A program made the position numbers and the translations under genes. DNA of 64,000 nucleotides, from NCBI GenBank assembly GCA_948144175.1, contig CANXME010002010.1:62001-126000 (forward strand). Reading direction: 5' to 3'. This DNA comes from Closterium sp. NIES-65. Taxonomy: Eukaryota > Streptophyta > Zygnematophyceae > Desmidiales > Closteriaceae. Every line of letters starts with the position of its first letter. Positions within the stretch are counted from its first letter, which is position 1. Under the pieces are notes generated by a model. That model was not told the DNA's origin and did no database searches. It saw only the letters and a program-made list of their open reading frames with translations. This document shows positions 21,954 to 32,800 of this stretch, in pieces.

Positions 21954-22715
21954 TGGTACTAAAAGAGCCAATAGGTCCTTGGGACCGTTTTAGGACCGTT
22001 TTTCAGGGCCCACCAACCGCTTCCGCCGGTTACCGCGTTACCCCGCGCCCTGCCTACCCTGCCCTAAGTCGCGCAGCCCCGCGCTCGCCTCTGCTGGCCC
22101 ACGTGCAGCCCACCAGCAGCCCGCCCGCTGCCTCATTAGCCTCGCGCGCAGCCCGCCCGCTGCCTCGTCAGTCCCGCACGATGCCCGCGCAGCCTGCCCG
22201 CTGCCTCGTCAGCCCCGCGCACTGCCCGCCCGCTGCCTCGTCAGCCCCGCGCGCCGCTCGCCCGCTCACCTGCTGTCTCGTCAGCCCCGTGCGCCCCTCG
22301 CGCAGCTCGCCCGCTGCCTCGTCAGCCCCGCGTGCTGCTCTCCCGCTGCCTCGTCAGCTCTGCGCGCCCGCCCCGCAGCCCTCGCTCTGTCTCTGCTGCC
22401 CTGCGCGTACTCTCTGCAGCCCTCGCGCTGCCTCTGTTGCTCTGCGCGCCAACCCTGCAGCCCTCGCACTACCTCTACTGCCCCGCGCGCCCACCCTGCG
22501 GCCTCTGTTGCCCCGTGCGCCGCCTCTGCAGCCCCACGCGCCACTTCTCCCGGCCTGCCCGCAGCCCTGCAGCCAGCGCGCCCCATTCCCCTGCCCTCGT
22601 GCAGCCTCTGCCAGCCCGCTCGCTGCCCTGCAGCCCACGCGCTACCTTTTGCCGCTCGCAAGCTGTCCTTGCTGCCGCTGCGCTTTCCCGGCTGCTCCTT
22701 ACCTGTGCTGCGATT
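21954..22715 (+). repeat. GC-rich repetitive leader of B1
   Basis: The stretch between primer site and gag is C-rich and built from imperfect units around GCCCGCTGCCTCGTCAGCCC, then GCCCTCGCGCTGCCTC-like units. The long Pro/Ala/Ser/Arg frames on both strands come from composition. B2 has a leader in the same place with a different repeat. Confidence 0.7.
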
Positions 22716-23703
22716 ATGGCGACGCTCAACGTCCTTGCGTTTGAGCCTAACGGTCACCCAATAGAATTCGCCACTTGGCTCGACGACCTGCAGCTGTTCC
22801 TTATGACCGATGCCAAAGACGGTGTTTCCCTGTTCGATCATGCGTCTGGCTCCTCAGCTGCTCCTGCTGACACCGCTGAAACTCTCGCTCGCTCACATTG
22901 GCATACTCGTGATGCTGCTGCGCGCCTCGTTATTCGCAACCATCTGCCGATCACTTAGCGCGCATACTTTAGCCAGCACAAGACCGCTAAGGCACTGTAC
23001 GCCGCTGTAGTTGCCCGCTACTCTTCCCCAGCCCCTGCAGCCCTGGGCCGTCTTATGCTACCCTACTTGTTCCCCGACCTGTCCTCGTTTGCCACCGTTG
23101 AGGACCTCATCTCCCACCTTTGCGCTAGTGACGTTTGCTTTCGTGCCGCCCTTCCAGACGAGTTCCTCGCCGAGAACCCACCCCCGATATATCTACCCTC
23201 TACTTTCTCGTGACTTGCCTCCCTGACACTCTTCGCTCAGCCAGGGACCACTTTTTCGCCCTAGACCCTACCCCTCTCACTGTCGACGACTTCGAGCAGT
23301 ACCTCCTAGCGGTGGAGAAGAGCATTGTTGCAGTAGGTACTGCTCGTGGCACTCCTCGAACTCCCCTCTTTGAGGGGTGTGCCCCCTCCCCTCTTGCCTC
23401 CTCCTAGGCCTCTGCTGCTGCTGCAGTCGACCTCCTTGGTGTTGAGGAGGTCGGGGCTGCGTCCACTCCTAGTGGGAAACGCCACGGCGCCAAGGGCAAG
23501 GGCGGTAGGGGTGGTGGAGGTGGCAGCGGAGGGGGCGGAGGTGGAGGTGGCGGGGGTGGTCGTGGGGGTGGAGGTGGTGGAGGGGGCAGCGGGAGCGGTG
23601 GAGATGGCAGCGGCGGTAGTGGGGGTGGAGGGAGCGGTGGTGGCAGCGGTGGTTGGGGCTGGAGTGGAGCCGGCCAAAAGGGGGGCTCCAGTGGTGGCCA
23701 GGG

Positions 23704-23746
<43 letters not shown>

Positions 23747-25992
23747 CAGCGTGCGACCCCCGCGCCTCAGTAGCTTCGTGACTGGTATGCTCAGCGTGGG
23801 GCGTGTGGGGGTCCTGGCCGCTGCCCGTATGTTATTTGCACAGGTGCCCGCAAGGGTCAGCCATGCGGCAAGTTTCACATTAAGTACCGCTGCTTCTCTC
23901 GGCTTGACGATGCCTGGCGCACCCAGTTTCCTGACGCCATTGAGCTTCCCTACTGGGCAGACCTACTTAGGCGTGATGTTCCTATCTTTGATCTAGACTA
24001 TGATGCGATTCTTGCTGCCATGTATGCATTGACTGTTAGTGCTGAGGGTGATTGCTATTTGTGTCTACCGCCTGACCAAGGTATAGAGACTGCAGCCCTA
24101 GGTGCTAGTGAGTCTGCTCTCCCTGGTATTGCGTCTCCTTAGGCCTTGCACACCTTTACACTTGACTCTGGTGCTTCCTGCTGCTTCTTTCGCGACAGTA
24201 CCACAGTCAATCCCCTCCCTGCACCCGTCCCTGTCTCACTGGCTGGCCCCTCTGGGGGCCCAGTGCTTGCTCGCTCCTCCACTGTACTCCCGTGTCCAGC
24301 GGTCCCGTCCGGTGAGCTCTCAGGTCTCCACATCCCCTCGTTCTCTACGAACCTGGTGAGCAACGCTGTCCTTCAGGATCATTGGGTTGACACCTTTACT
24401 CCTAGAGGACATCGTGTGGCAATCTGCATGTGCTCTCGAAGTGGCCGCCACTTGGCCACGTTCACACGTGCACCTGGGTCCAGTCTGTACACCCTCACCA
24501 CTGTGTCGCACTACACCCCTTTGTCTCCTCAGCTGTACGAGTCTGCTCAGGTAGCTATCCAGTGTAAGTGTCGCCATCTGTCGCACCAGACTCTCCTCTC
24601 GCACCACCGCCTTAGTCACCCCTCCCTGCCGCGCCTTCGTGGCATGCACTCGCTACCTGGTCTCTGGTCTTCCCACGTCTCTGCCCGCTCTCCCACCCTC
24701 ACCTGCGCCGCCCTGCATTCCTTGCGTCGAGGGGCGGCAGCGCGCAGCTCCTCACTCCTCCTCATTCCCTCCAACAGAGGCTCCTTTGCAGACTCTCCAC
24801 CTGGACGTGTGGGGCCCAGCCCGCGTCCAGGGACAGGGCCACGAGCGGTACTTCCTGCTGGTCGTCGACGACTACACGCGCTACACCACGGTCTTCCTCT
24901 TGCGCATCAAGGGGGACGTTCCTCCTGTTTTGATCCCTTAGATCCGCACTGTTCGTCTCCAGCTCCGCGAGCGCTTCCACTCGGACTTTCCTGTCCTGCG
25001 TCTACACTCTGACAGAGATGGTGAGTTCACCTCCGACCTCTTGCGAGCTTTCTGTGACGAGGAAGGCATCCTCCAGTCGTTCACGCTTCCGGCCTCCCCG
25101 CAGCAAAATGGGGTTGCTGAGCGCCGCATTGGCATAGTCATGGAGGTCGCTCGTACCTCCATGATCCATGCGGCTGCTCCCCATTTTCTGTGGCCATTTG
25201 CGGTCCCGTACGCCGCGCAGCAACTCAACCTCTGGCCCCGTGTCTCCGTGTCAGAGACTTCGCCCACACCGCGTTGGACGAGGGAGGTTGGCGATGCGTC
25301 GCGATTCCGGTTCAAGGGTGCTCGTGCCTTTGTCCGTGATACCACCGCGGACAAGCTCTCCGCTCACGCCATTCCCTGCGTCTTCCTCGGCTTTCCCCCT
25401 GACGCGCCTGGCTGGCAGTTTTACCACCCCGCCTCGCGCCGTGACTTCGCGTCTCAGAACGTCACCTTTGACGAGTTGGTCCCCTTTTACCATCTCTTTC
25501 CCTACCACACTGCCCCTCTCTCCCCCCCCACCCCCCCCTCCCCCCCCCCCCCCCCCCCCCCCGCTGCTCTTTCTCGCTCCAGGTCTCCCCCAGGTAGACC
25601 CCCTCCCCCCTCAAGGTCCTGCTCCTTCAGGTGTGTCTCACGTAGACCCTCCTCTCTTGACTGAGCCGGTTGAGGTGACTGGTGACTCAGGTCTTGCTAA
25701 GGGCGGTCCTGCTCGGGGTGCTCCTTCTGGGGGTGTCGAGCCTGGGGGTGCTGAGCCTGGGGGGGTGCTGAGCCTGAGGGTGCTGAGCCTGGGGGTGCTG
25801 GGCCTGGGGGTGCTGGGCCTGGGGGTGCTGGGCCTGGGGGTGCTGAGTCTGGGGGTGCTGAGCGTGCGGGTACTAAGGCTGCTGGTGAGCTGTCTCCTTG
25901 GAGCGGCCGCCTACGTAGTTGCACGGCTGGTGCCTCGCCGCAGCACTCTCGTTGACGTGAGCCTCTCTCCCCACAACAGCTGCGTGAGTAGT
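22716..25992 (+). pseudogene. B1 gag-protease-integrase part, degenerate
   Basis: The probable start ATG at 22716 gives MATLNVLAFEPNGH and the gag stretch FATWLDDLQLFL. A stop at 22956 and later frame changes break it. The gag C-terminus is Gly-rich, then Gln-rich (about 23490-23750), and a Cys/His segment follows (CPYVICTGARKGQPCG). Protease is DSGAS near 24165. Pre-integrase HHRLSHPS and CIPC lie near 24605-24725. The integrase core shows DVWGPA, then DRDGEF near 25015, then QQNGVAERR near 25103. After integrase comes a linker with a poly-C run (about 25541-25562) and a Gly/Ala/Glu/Pro repeat. The segment ends at 25992, where A3 inserted. Confidence 0.82.
25725..25875 (+). repeat. 15-bp minisatellite in the B1 linker
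   Basis: Units of GGGGGTGCTGAGCCT and GGGGGTGCTGGGCCT occur head to tail. In the pol frame they encode GGAEP/GGAGP pentapeptides between integrase and reverse transcriptase. B2 has the same kind of repeat at about 39770-39930. Confidence 0.85.
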
Positions 25993-26634
25993 GTTGGGTG
26001 CAAATTCACATTGCACGAGATCCTGCCGTCTGTTTGTACGAGTATGCGTGTGCGAATGCATTTGCGTGTGAATGGTATGTTCGTTTGTTTGTTTGCTTTC
26101 GCAATTTTTGCTTGAAGCATTTGCAGGTACTCGCACAATGTGCGCTTTGGCACAACATTGTACGCGCTATGAACAGTACAAGCAGAAAGGACGAGCTCGC
26201 AAAGGAACCCAAGATGGAAGCTTTGCAGTTCGGTCGAATTGATTGCGCTGATTCAGTTCTATCCAACTTGTAATTGTACTGTTTTGTTTGGTTAACTATA
26301 GTGTAGCAGGGCAGGCACTATAGGGGTACAATTTAGGTGAAGGTTGGATGTTGTTTGTCTGTATCTGCATGCTACAAGGTCAGGGGAAACCAGCAGAACC
26401 AGCATTTGGCTGGTTGGGCAAAGACAAAACAGGTTCTGTTTTTAGAACCTGAATCCGGTTGTTGTTTTCCCAGGTTGGAAAAACAGAACCAGAGGTTGTT
26501 TACCAACCTACCACCTGCTGTTTTGTCCAGCCAGGTTGGTTCTGTTGCTTGGAATTATCTGGGATTATCCCTAGTTGTTCCCAGGTTGATTCCCAAGGTC
26601 CTTGCTAGCTAGAGCTATTTATTCCTTCTCTGTT
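25993..26634 (+). repeat. Chimeric 5' LTR of family A (A3/A4)
   Basis: It starts TGTTGGGTGC right after AGTAG in B1 and follows the family-A LTR to CTCTGTTT at 26634. A five-base filler follows, then gag from 26640, so the LTR end, primer site and gag start are deleted. The left border pairs with the A3 right border at 49118 (AGTAG/AGTGG), whereas the attached gag-pol belongs to A4. It is therefore probably a recombinant of two LTRs. Confidence 0.75.
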
Positions 26635-26844
26635 TTATTCGAAATCTGGACGTGGGGGCAAGTCGGGTGCTGGTGGCAAAATGAAAGAGAGTTTCTGGTA
26701 TTGTGAGAAAGAAGGGCACCCCTGGTTTTTGTGCTATAAGAAACCCGATGGATGGACCCCCCAGAATCGTCACCAGGATGGCGGCGCGCAGAGGAACCAG
26801 AAAAACGGCGCCAACATGGTCGCTGATTCGTCCGACAACAACCC

Positions 26845-27927
26845 TGTTGGTGTAAGGGCCTAATAAACTCAAGCTATTAAGACTTAAAACCTCTCCTCAG
26901 GGTCACCTCCAAGGGTCTTTGGGTGCCTGGTACAAGACCAGCCCCTATCCTCGGGTCCGAGTTTGTAGAGAGAGGGATCAAGAGGGACTTAGTCAAAACA
27001 GCAAGAGTACCTTGAACGTCGCGCAGCGTATCGTGCAGACCGTCGATCGGATCAAGCTGAGAATTTCCTATATCGAAGCTCACTCTAAGAGCTTTAAAAT
27101 GAGCCAAGTTGCCTCGCGAAAAGTTCTGCCATTACAAAGTTATGGCTCGGACAGCGTTAGCCTAGCGTTGGAGTGCTAGCATACTAGCATTGACTCGGGT
27201 AGCATTCCGCCGTCGCATCGCGTAGAAACGAAATTCCAGCAAGGAAGGAATTCGCTTGAATCAATTTCACTATATCCAGGTACAAACAGAGAAGGAATAA
27301 ATAGTTCTAGCTAGCAAGGACCTTGGGAATGAACCTGAGAACAACCAGGGATCATCCCAAATAATTCCAAGCAACAGAACCAACCTGGCTGGACAAAATA
27401 GCAGGTGGTAGGTTGGTAAACAACCTCTGGTTCTGTTTTTCCAACCTGGGAAAACAACAACCAGGTTCAGGTCCTAAAAACAGAACCTGTTTTGTCTTTG
27501 CCCAACCAGCCAAATGCTGGTTCCGCTGGTTTCCCCTGGCCCTGTAGCATGCAGATACAGACAAACAACATCCAACCTTCACCTAAATTGTACCCCTATA
27601 GTGCCTGCCCTGCTACACTATAGTCAACCAAACAAAACAGTACAATTTCGAGTTGGATAGAACTGAATCTGCGCAATCAAGTAAGCCGAACCACAAAGCT
27701 TCCATCTTGGGTTCCTTTGCGAGCTCGTCCTTTCTGCTTCTACTGTTCATGGCGCGTACAATGTTATGCCGAAGCGCACATTGTGCGAGTACCTGCAAAT
27801 GCTTCAAGCGAAAATTGCGAAAGCAAACAAACACACGAACATACCATTCACACGCAAATGCATTCGCATACGCATACTCTTACAATCAGACGGCAGGATG
27901 TCGTGCAATGTGAATTTGCACCCAACA
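26845..27927 (-). repeat. Solo family-A LTR inside A4 gag
   Basis: A complete LTR (1083 bp) in reverse orientation, TGTTGGTG to CCCAACA, is flanked by AACCC at 26840-26844 and 27928-27932. The A4 gag reading resumes at once (DNNP then KGNGG). A whole element evidently inserted here and then lost its interior by recombination between its two LTRs. Confidence 0.95.
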
Positions 27928-28969
27928 AACCCGAAGGGCAACGGCGGTGCGGAGAAGAAGAAGGAGCGCACCGCGGGCCAATTCTTCCATGTGGGAGACA
28001 AGGGGGAGCAAGGAGACGCATCTGCTAAGGTTGGAGCAGAGCTGCACCCCCTGGACTATTGGGTGTTGGACACAGGCGCTGCTTGGACAATGACGCCGCG
28101 CAAGGACCTGCTGGACGATGTACGCGCTGCACCGATTAACGAGGTGTGCTCTGCCTCTGGACACATGTTGAAGGTGGCTGGTGCGGGACGAGCTGCATTT
28201 AAGGGAGCGGATGGCAAGCCAGTGGTGCTGCACGATGTTCTCCTCGTCCCCGACCTGAAGGCCAACCTTATCTCCCTCTGTAAGCTTGGCAAGGCTGGGG
28301 TGAACACCAACACGGATGGGGCTCGCACTTATAAGGGGAAGCTGGACAATCGGGTGCTTTGGGATCTGCACGAGAGCACGAACGTGTACAGATCCATGTG
28401 GCAGCTGCCGGCGTTGGCGTGGCACGGTGGGGGGCAGGCTGGAGAGGGGTCTGCATCCCAGGGGGAGTGCAACGCCGTTGGAGGGGTTGGTGTGAAAGTG
28501 TCGGCCAGATCTGGGGAGACGGATTGGGCAACTGCACACCGACGTTTGGGGCGTGTGTGCCTTTGCTGAAGCAGCTGGAGAAGGATGGAGTAGTTAAGGG
28601 CTTGAAGCTGAACGGACAACCACCTGATGATAACTGTGAAATTTGCCTCCTTTCAAAGTTCACCCGTTTCCCCTTCCATAATATGGCTGGCAGTAGCAAA
28701 AAGCCGTTGGAGCTGGTCCACATGGACTTGGTGGGGCCGCTGCCGGTTCAGGGGTGCAAGGGAGAGCGGTACTTTCTGACCATAGTAGACGATTGGAGCA
28801 GGCTTATGTTGGCATATCCGCTGAAGCAGAAGGACCATGCCACCTCTATGATACTGGAAGATTGGCTGCCATTCGTGGAGAAGCAAGCGGAGTGCGTGGT
28901 GAAGCGGATTAGGACAGATCGGGGTGGTGAGTTCCTTGGAGCTGAGATGACGGCCTGGCTCGAGAAGCA

Positions 28970-29799
28970 TGTTGGTGCAACCCTATGGTTTGCACTCGGC
29001 TTGTTGTCCGTGTGCGTGCATGTGTGTGTGTCTATGGAATGGTATGAGGGCATGGGATAATATATATTTAATGCTTATAATTGTGTGTGAATGTTGAGTC
29101 ATGATGTCGAGTGTATGTGTCGAGTCAATAGCGAGTTATCGCTAGACGCGTGTTACGCGGTCGTTTGTGTCTCGCGCGCGGTTTCTATTTTGTCGTGCGC
29201 GGTTTCTCTTTTGTCCTGTGTCGAACGTTCGGTGTGTCGCATGTGTGTGCAGCAGACCCATCAAGAACTCAAGGATGAGTTTGTGATGAAGAGCCGAGCC
29301 TTGGTGTCAATCCACAAGTGACTTCAAAGCTCGCCAAAAGGGTACACCTCAAGATATTGAAGATAGTTACATTACTTTGTGTAGTGTAACATTTCACTTG
29401 GTGTAGGCCCTAGTGAAGGGTAGTTTCGAGACCCTTCGTGGTTTGGGACAGTGTGGCACTGTTCCACATCACTGTACCTCGGCTCTTGGGGTTTGTAGGA
29501 GCTGGGAGTCATTCCCAACTCGTAACTCTTCCTAACTCTTCCTATCTTGTGTTCTAAGACCATAGTGGCTGCCATAGTGCCGTTCGTTCAAACCAACGCT
29601 GTGTCGTCAATACTTGGTCAAATCGTGCGATCTAAATTGCCTATTGTAGGCGACAATAAAGCGCTCCAGATCCAAGTTGAATCAAGTCATTTGGAGCTGT
29701 GACCAAAACGCTATGAACGTTTGAAGCCGCTGTGCAGAAATCCGACTGTGCACTCTATCTTTCGTTTTAGGCACATTGGAGCCTACTGTGACTATAACA
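28970..29799 (+). repeat. 5' LTR of C1
   Basis: 830 bp, ending ACTATAACA just before the primer site. It should contain the element's promoter; TAATATATATTTAATGC near 29059-29075 is the best TATA-like candidate. The few differences from the 3' LTR include C/T at 29187 and T/G near 29244. Confidence 0.95.
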
Positions 29800-29801
29800 A
29801 G

Positions 29802-29813
29802 TGGTATCAGAGC
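29802..29813 (+). other. Primer-binding site of C1
   Basis: TGGTATCAGAGC, two bases after the 5' LTR, is complementary to the 3' end of initiator-methionine tRNA. Matching sites lie at 51210-51221 (A2), 44057-44068 (A3) and, on the minus strand, 43602-43613 (B2). Confidence 0.93.
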
Positions 29814-29833
29814 CCCTCGGAGCAGTTTCGACA

Positions 29834-32800
29834 ATGGCTGGACCTGAGGAAAGGGGTGGCAGAGGTGCTGGTGGCAGAGGAGAAGCCCAAGCTCAAGGCC
29901 AACCCCGTGACTCAGCCATGGCGCCCGTGCAACCAAGTGTTGGCCCATCTAGGGATGAGCCTAGAGTGTTTGGCCTTGACAAGTTCAATGGTGACAACTT
30001 TGCTGAGTGGTCCTTCAGAATGGAGAACATATTTGACCACTATGACCTGCTGGAGGTGATGGAAGGAACGGAGAAGCGCCCCGAGAACGACCCGGAGAAG
30101 AGCTCGTGGGTGCGGAAGAGCGCACAAGGCTACCTCCTACTTGGGCAAGCGTTGGGGAGCAGCCAAATCCGTCACATCAAGCCCTTCCAGCGTGAACCAG
30201 AGAAGGGACCAAAAGCATGGGCTGCTCTCAAGGGTGTACACGCTTCTGCAACAGCGGCGGTAGCTGTGGTGTTGGAACGGCAAATGGCGACGTTACGAAT
30301 CGAAGAGGATGAAGCGGTTGAAGAAGGGGTGCAGAAATTCTTCGACTTGTTGACGCGGCTTGAGGGAGCTGATTTGAACTATAGTGAGCTCCAAAAGAAG
30401 ACCAAGTTGCTGGCCCTACTCCCGGAGTCATGGTCCTCGCTCATCATCAACCTTAATCGTGACTTGCCCCGCCTCTCGCTTGAAGACGTGAAGCGAGCTA
30501 TCCTTCAAGAGGATTTCCGCCGCCGTGAGTTGGCGAGTGCGGATGGCGCTGGGGCAGCGAGCATCGGCCGTGGATATGGTCGAGGAAGAGGCAGAGGACG
30601 AGGGGGAGGAAGGTTTGGTGGCAGCAACTTTGGCGGAGGCCGTGGGAGTGGCGGTTACGGCAGCGACGAGAAGAACTACGGACGTGGTCGCGGCCGATTC
30701 GACGGCGAGTGTCACTATTGCCACAAGAGCGGACACATGTGGCGCGACTGCTACAAACTCCCTGATGGTTGGACCCCTGCTCAAGGCCAAGAGGGTAGAG
30801 GAGCAGGAGGAGGGAGAGGAAGAGGCCGTGGAGGCCGTGGCGGTCGCGGTGGCGGAGCTGCAAACATGAAGAGCGGAGACAACGACAAGGACCCGAGCGA
30901 CGATCGATACCCGGGTCTATTCTACTTCGTGTCGACGCAAGTACCGGCTGGTCCAGAGAAGGATGAAGGCTTTGAGGAGCCAGCAGCTGTGGGGAAGGTG
31001 ACCCTACACCCCCTGGACTATTGGGTGATCGATAGTGGCGCTACCTATAGCATGACACCTCGCCCGGACTTGCTCACCGAACTCGAGCCGTCACCGGTGA
31101 AGCATGTCACATCGGCTTTGGGGCAGCGAGCAGAGGTGAAAGGCATGGGGAAGGCCATGTTCAAGGGTGCTGATGGGAAGATGGTGGGCCTCAAGAACGT
31201 GCTTTGGGTGCCCAGCCTTGCTGCAAACCTGATTTCCGTGCGGCGGTTGGCAAAGGCCGGCATGGACACTAACTCGAAGGGAGCCAAGACCTACACCGCA
31301 AGGCTTGGCGATCGGATTCTTTGGGACCTTCATGAGGACAGAGATGTCTACAACGAGATGTGGCAGATCCCTGTGGTCCCAATGCCTAAGGAGAGGCAAG
31401 TGGCAGCAAGCGTCAGCACTAAAGGTGGAGCGGTTGGTAGCGGCGATTGCGCGGACGGTCGCGCTAAGGAGAAGGAGTCCAAGAAGTGCAATCTTGGAGG
31501 GACCAGCAAGTTCAGTGAACCTAAGGAGAGTGGTGCAGCAACCAAGGAGCAGCAAAAGGGTGAGGAGAACCCCGAGGCAACAGCGGAGGAGGACTACGGA
31601 GAGAGTATGTGGGGCGCTATTGCGAGCGCGGCATTCTCCAATCCAACTTCGGCTACGGGGGAGTGTGATTGGCTCACCTTGCATCGGCGCATGGGGCATG
31701 TGGCCCTGCCCATCTTGCAGCAGCTAGTGAAGAATGAGATGGTTGCTGGCATACGTGTGAAGGGGGAGCCCGATGAGGTGCTTGGCTGCCCGACGTGCAT
31801 GCAAGCCAAGTTCACCCGTTACCCATTCTCTAGTTCGGAGGCAACGGCTAAGGCACCACTTGATGAGGTGGTGATGGACGTGGTGGGCCCCCTGAAGCTT
31901 GGAGCTGCTGGAGCTGAGTACTTCCTCACTATTGTTGACGTCTACACCCGTATGACTTGGGTGTACGTGCTGGCCAAGAAGAGCGACGTGGCTGAAACGT
32001 TGAAGGCGGATTGGTTCCCGATGGTGGAGCGGCAACAAGACCGTCTAGTCAAGTCAATCCGCACCGATCGAGGGGGAGAGTTCCTGAGCAAGGAGTTTGG
32101 GTTCTGGCTGAAGAAGAATGGTATTCGACACTCCCTCACCATGCCATACTCCCCTGCAATGAACAGCATCGCTGAGCGAGCGAACCGCACAATCACGGAG
32201 GCGGCACGCGGGTTGCTCATTGAAGCCGGGCTACCCGACTATTTCTGGCCTGATGCGGTGCGGAGCGCATGTGTGGTCAAGAACAGAGCCTTGACTCATG
32301 TGGGAGCAGACAAATGGGTGCCCTATGTGGAGTGGCTAGGAAGGAAGCCAAAGGTGGATATGCTTCGGGTGTTCGGGTGCATGTGCATGGCGCTTGTGCC
32401 TAAGCATCTTCGGCACAACAAGCTTGGTGCCAAGGCGGTGTGGGCCGTGCACTTGGGCATGGCTCAAAACAGCAAGGGATGGCTTCTTTGGGACCCATTC
32501 ACCAAGAAGTTCTTGGTGAGCAAGGACTGCAAGTTCATGGAGAACTTCATGTACAAGGATTGGAAGGCGGAGAATGAGGCGAAGATAGGCGTGCGGTTTG
32601 GGGAGGTGAAGAGTTCCGGTTTGGAGCATGTGGAGCTGCCTTTGGAGCTGAGCAGCGGCAGCACAACCACGAGGCAATCCTCCCTTGTGAAAGGGGGAGA
32701 GGAGGCCACTGATGCAGAGGAAGAAGAGGAGGAGGTGCAGCAAGTGAGTGAGCGTGCACCGTCACTCCCTTCCCGTACCACGAGTGCTCCACGGAATCGA

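Noticed and set aside
21953-22958. Long Pro/Ala/Ser/Arg frames on both strands
   Set aside because: These are composition-driven readings of the B1 GC-rich leader; B1 gag starts only at 22716.
28970-29321. Frame MLSHDVECMCRVNSELS, repeated at 29091 and 34766
   Set aside because: Both copies are inside the C1 LTRs, and no function can be read from them.
29801-29833. GTG start for the C1 polyprotein at 29801
   Set aside because: It overlaps the primer-binding site, and GTG is not a normal start here; ATG 29834 lies just downstream in frame.
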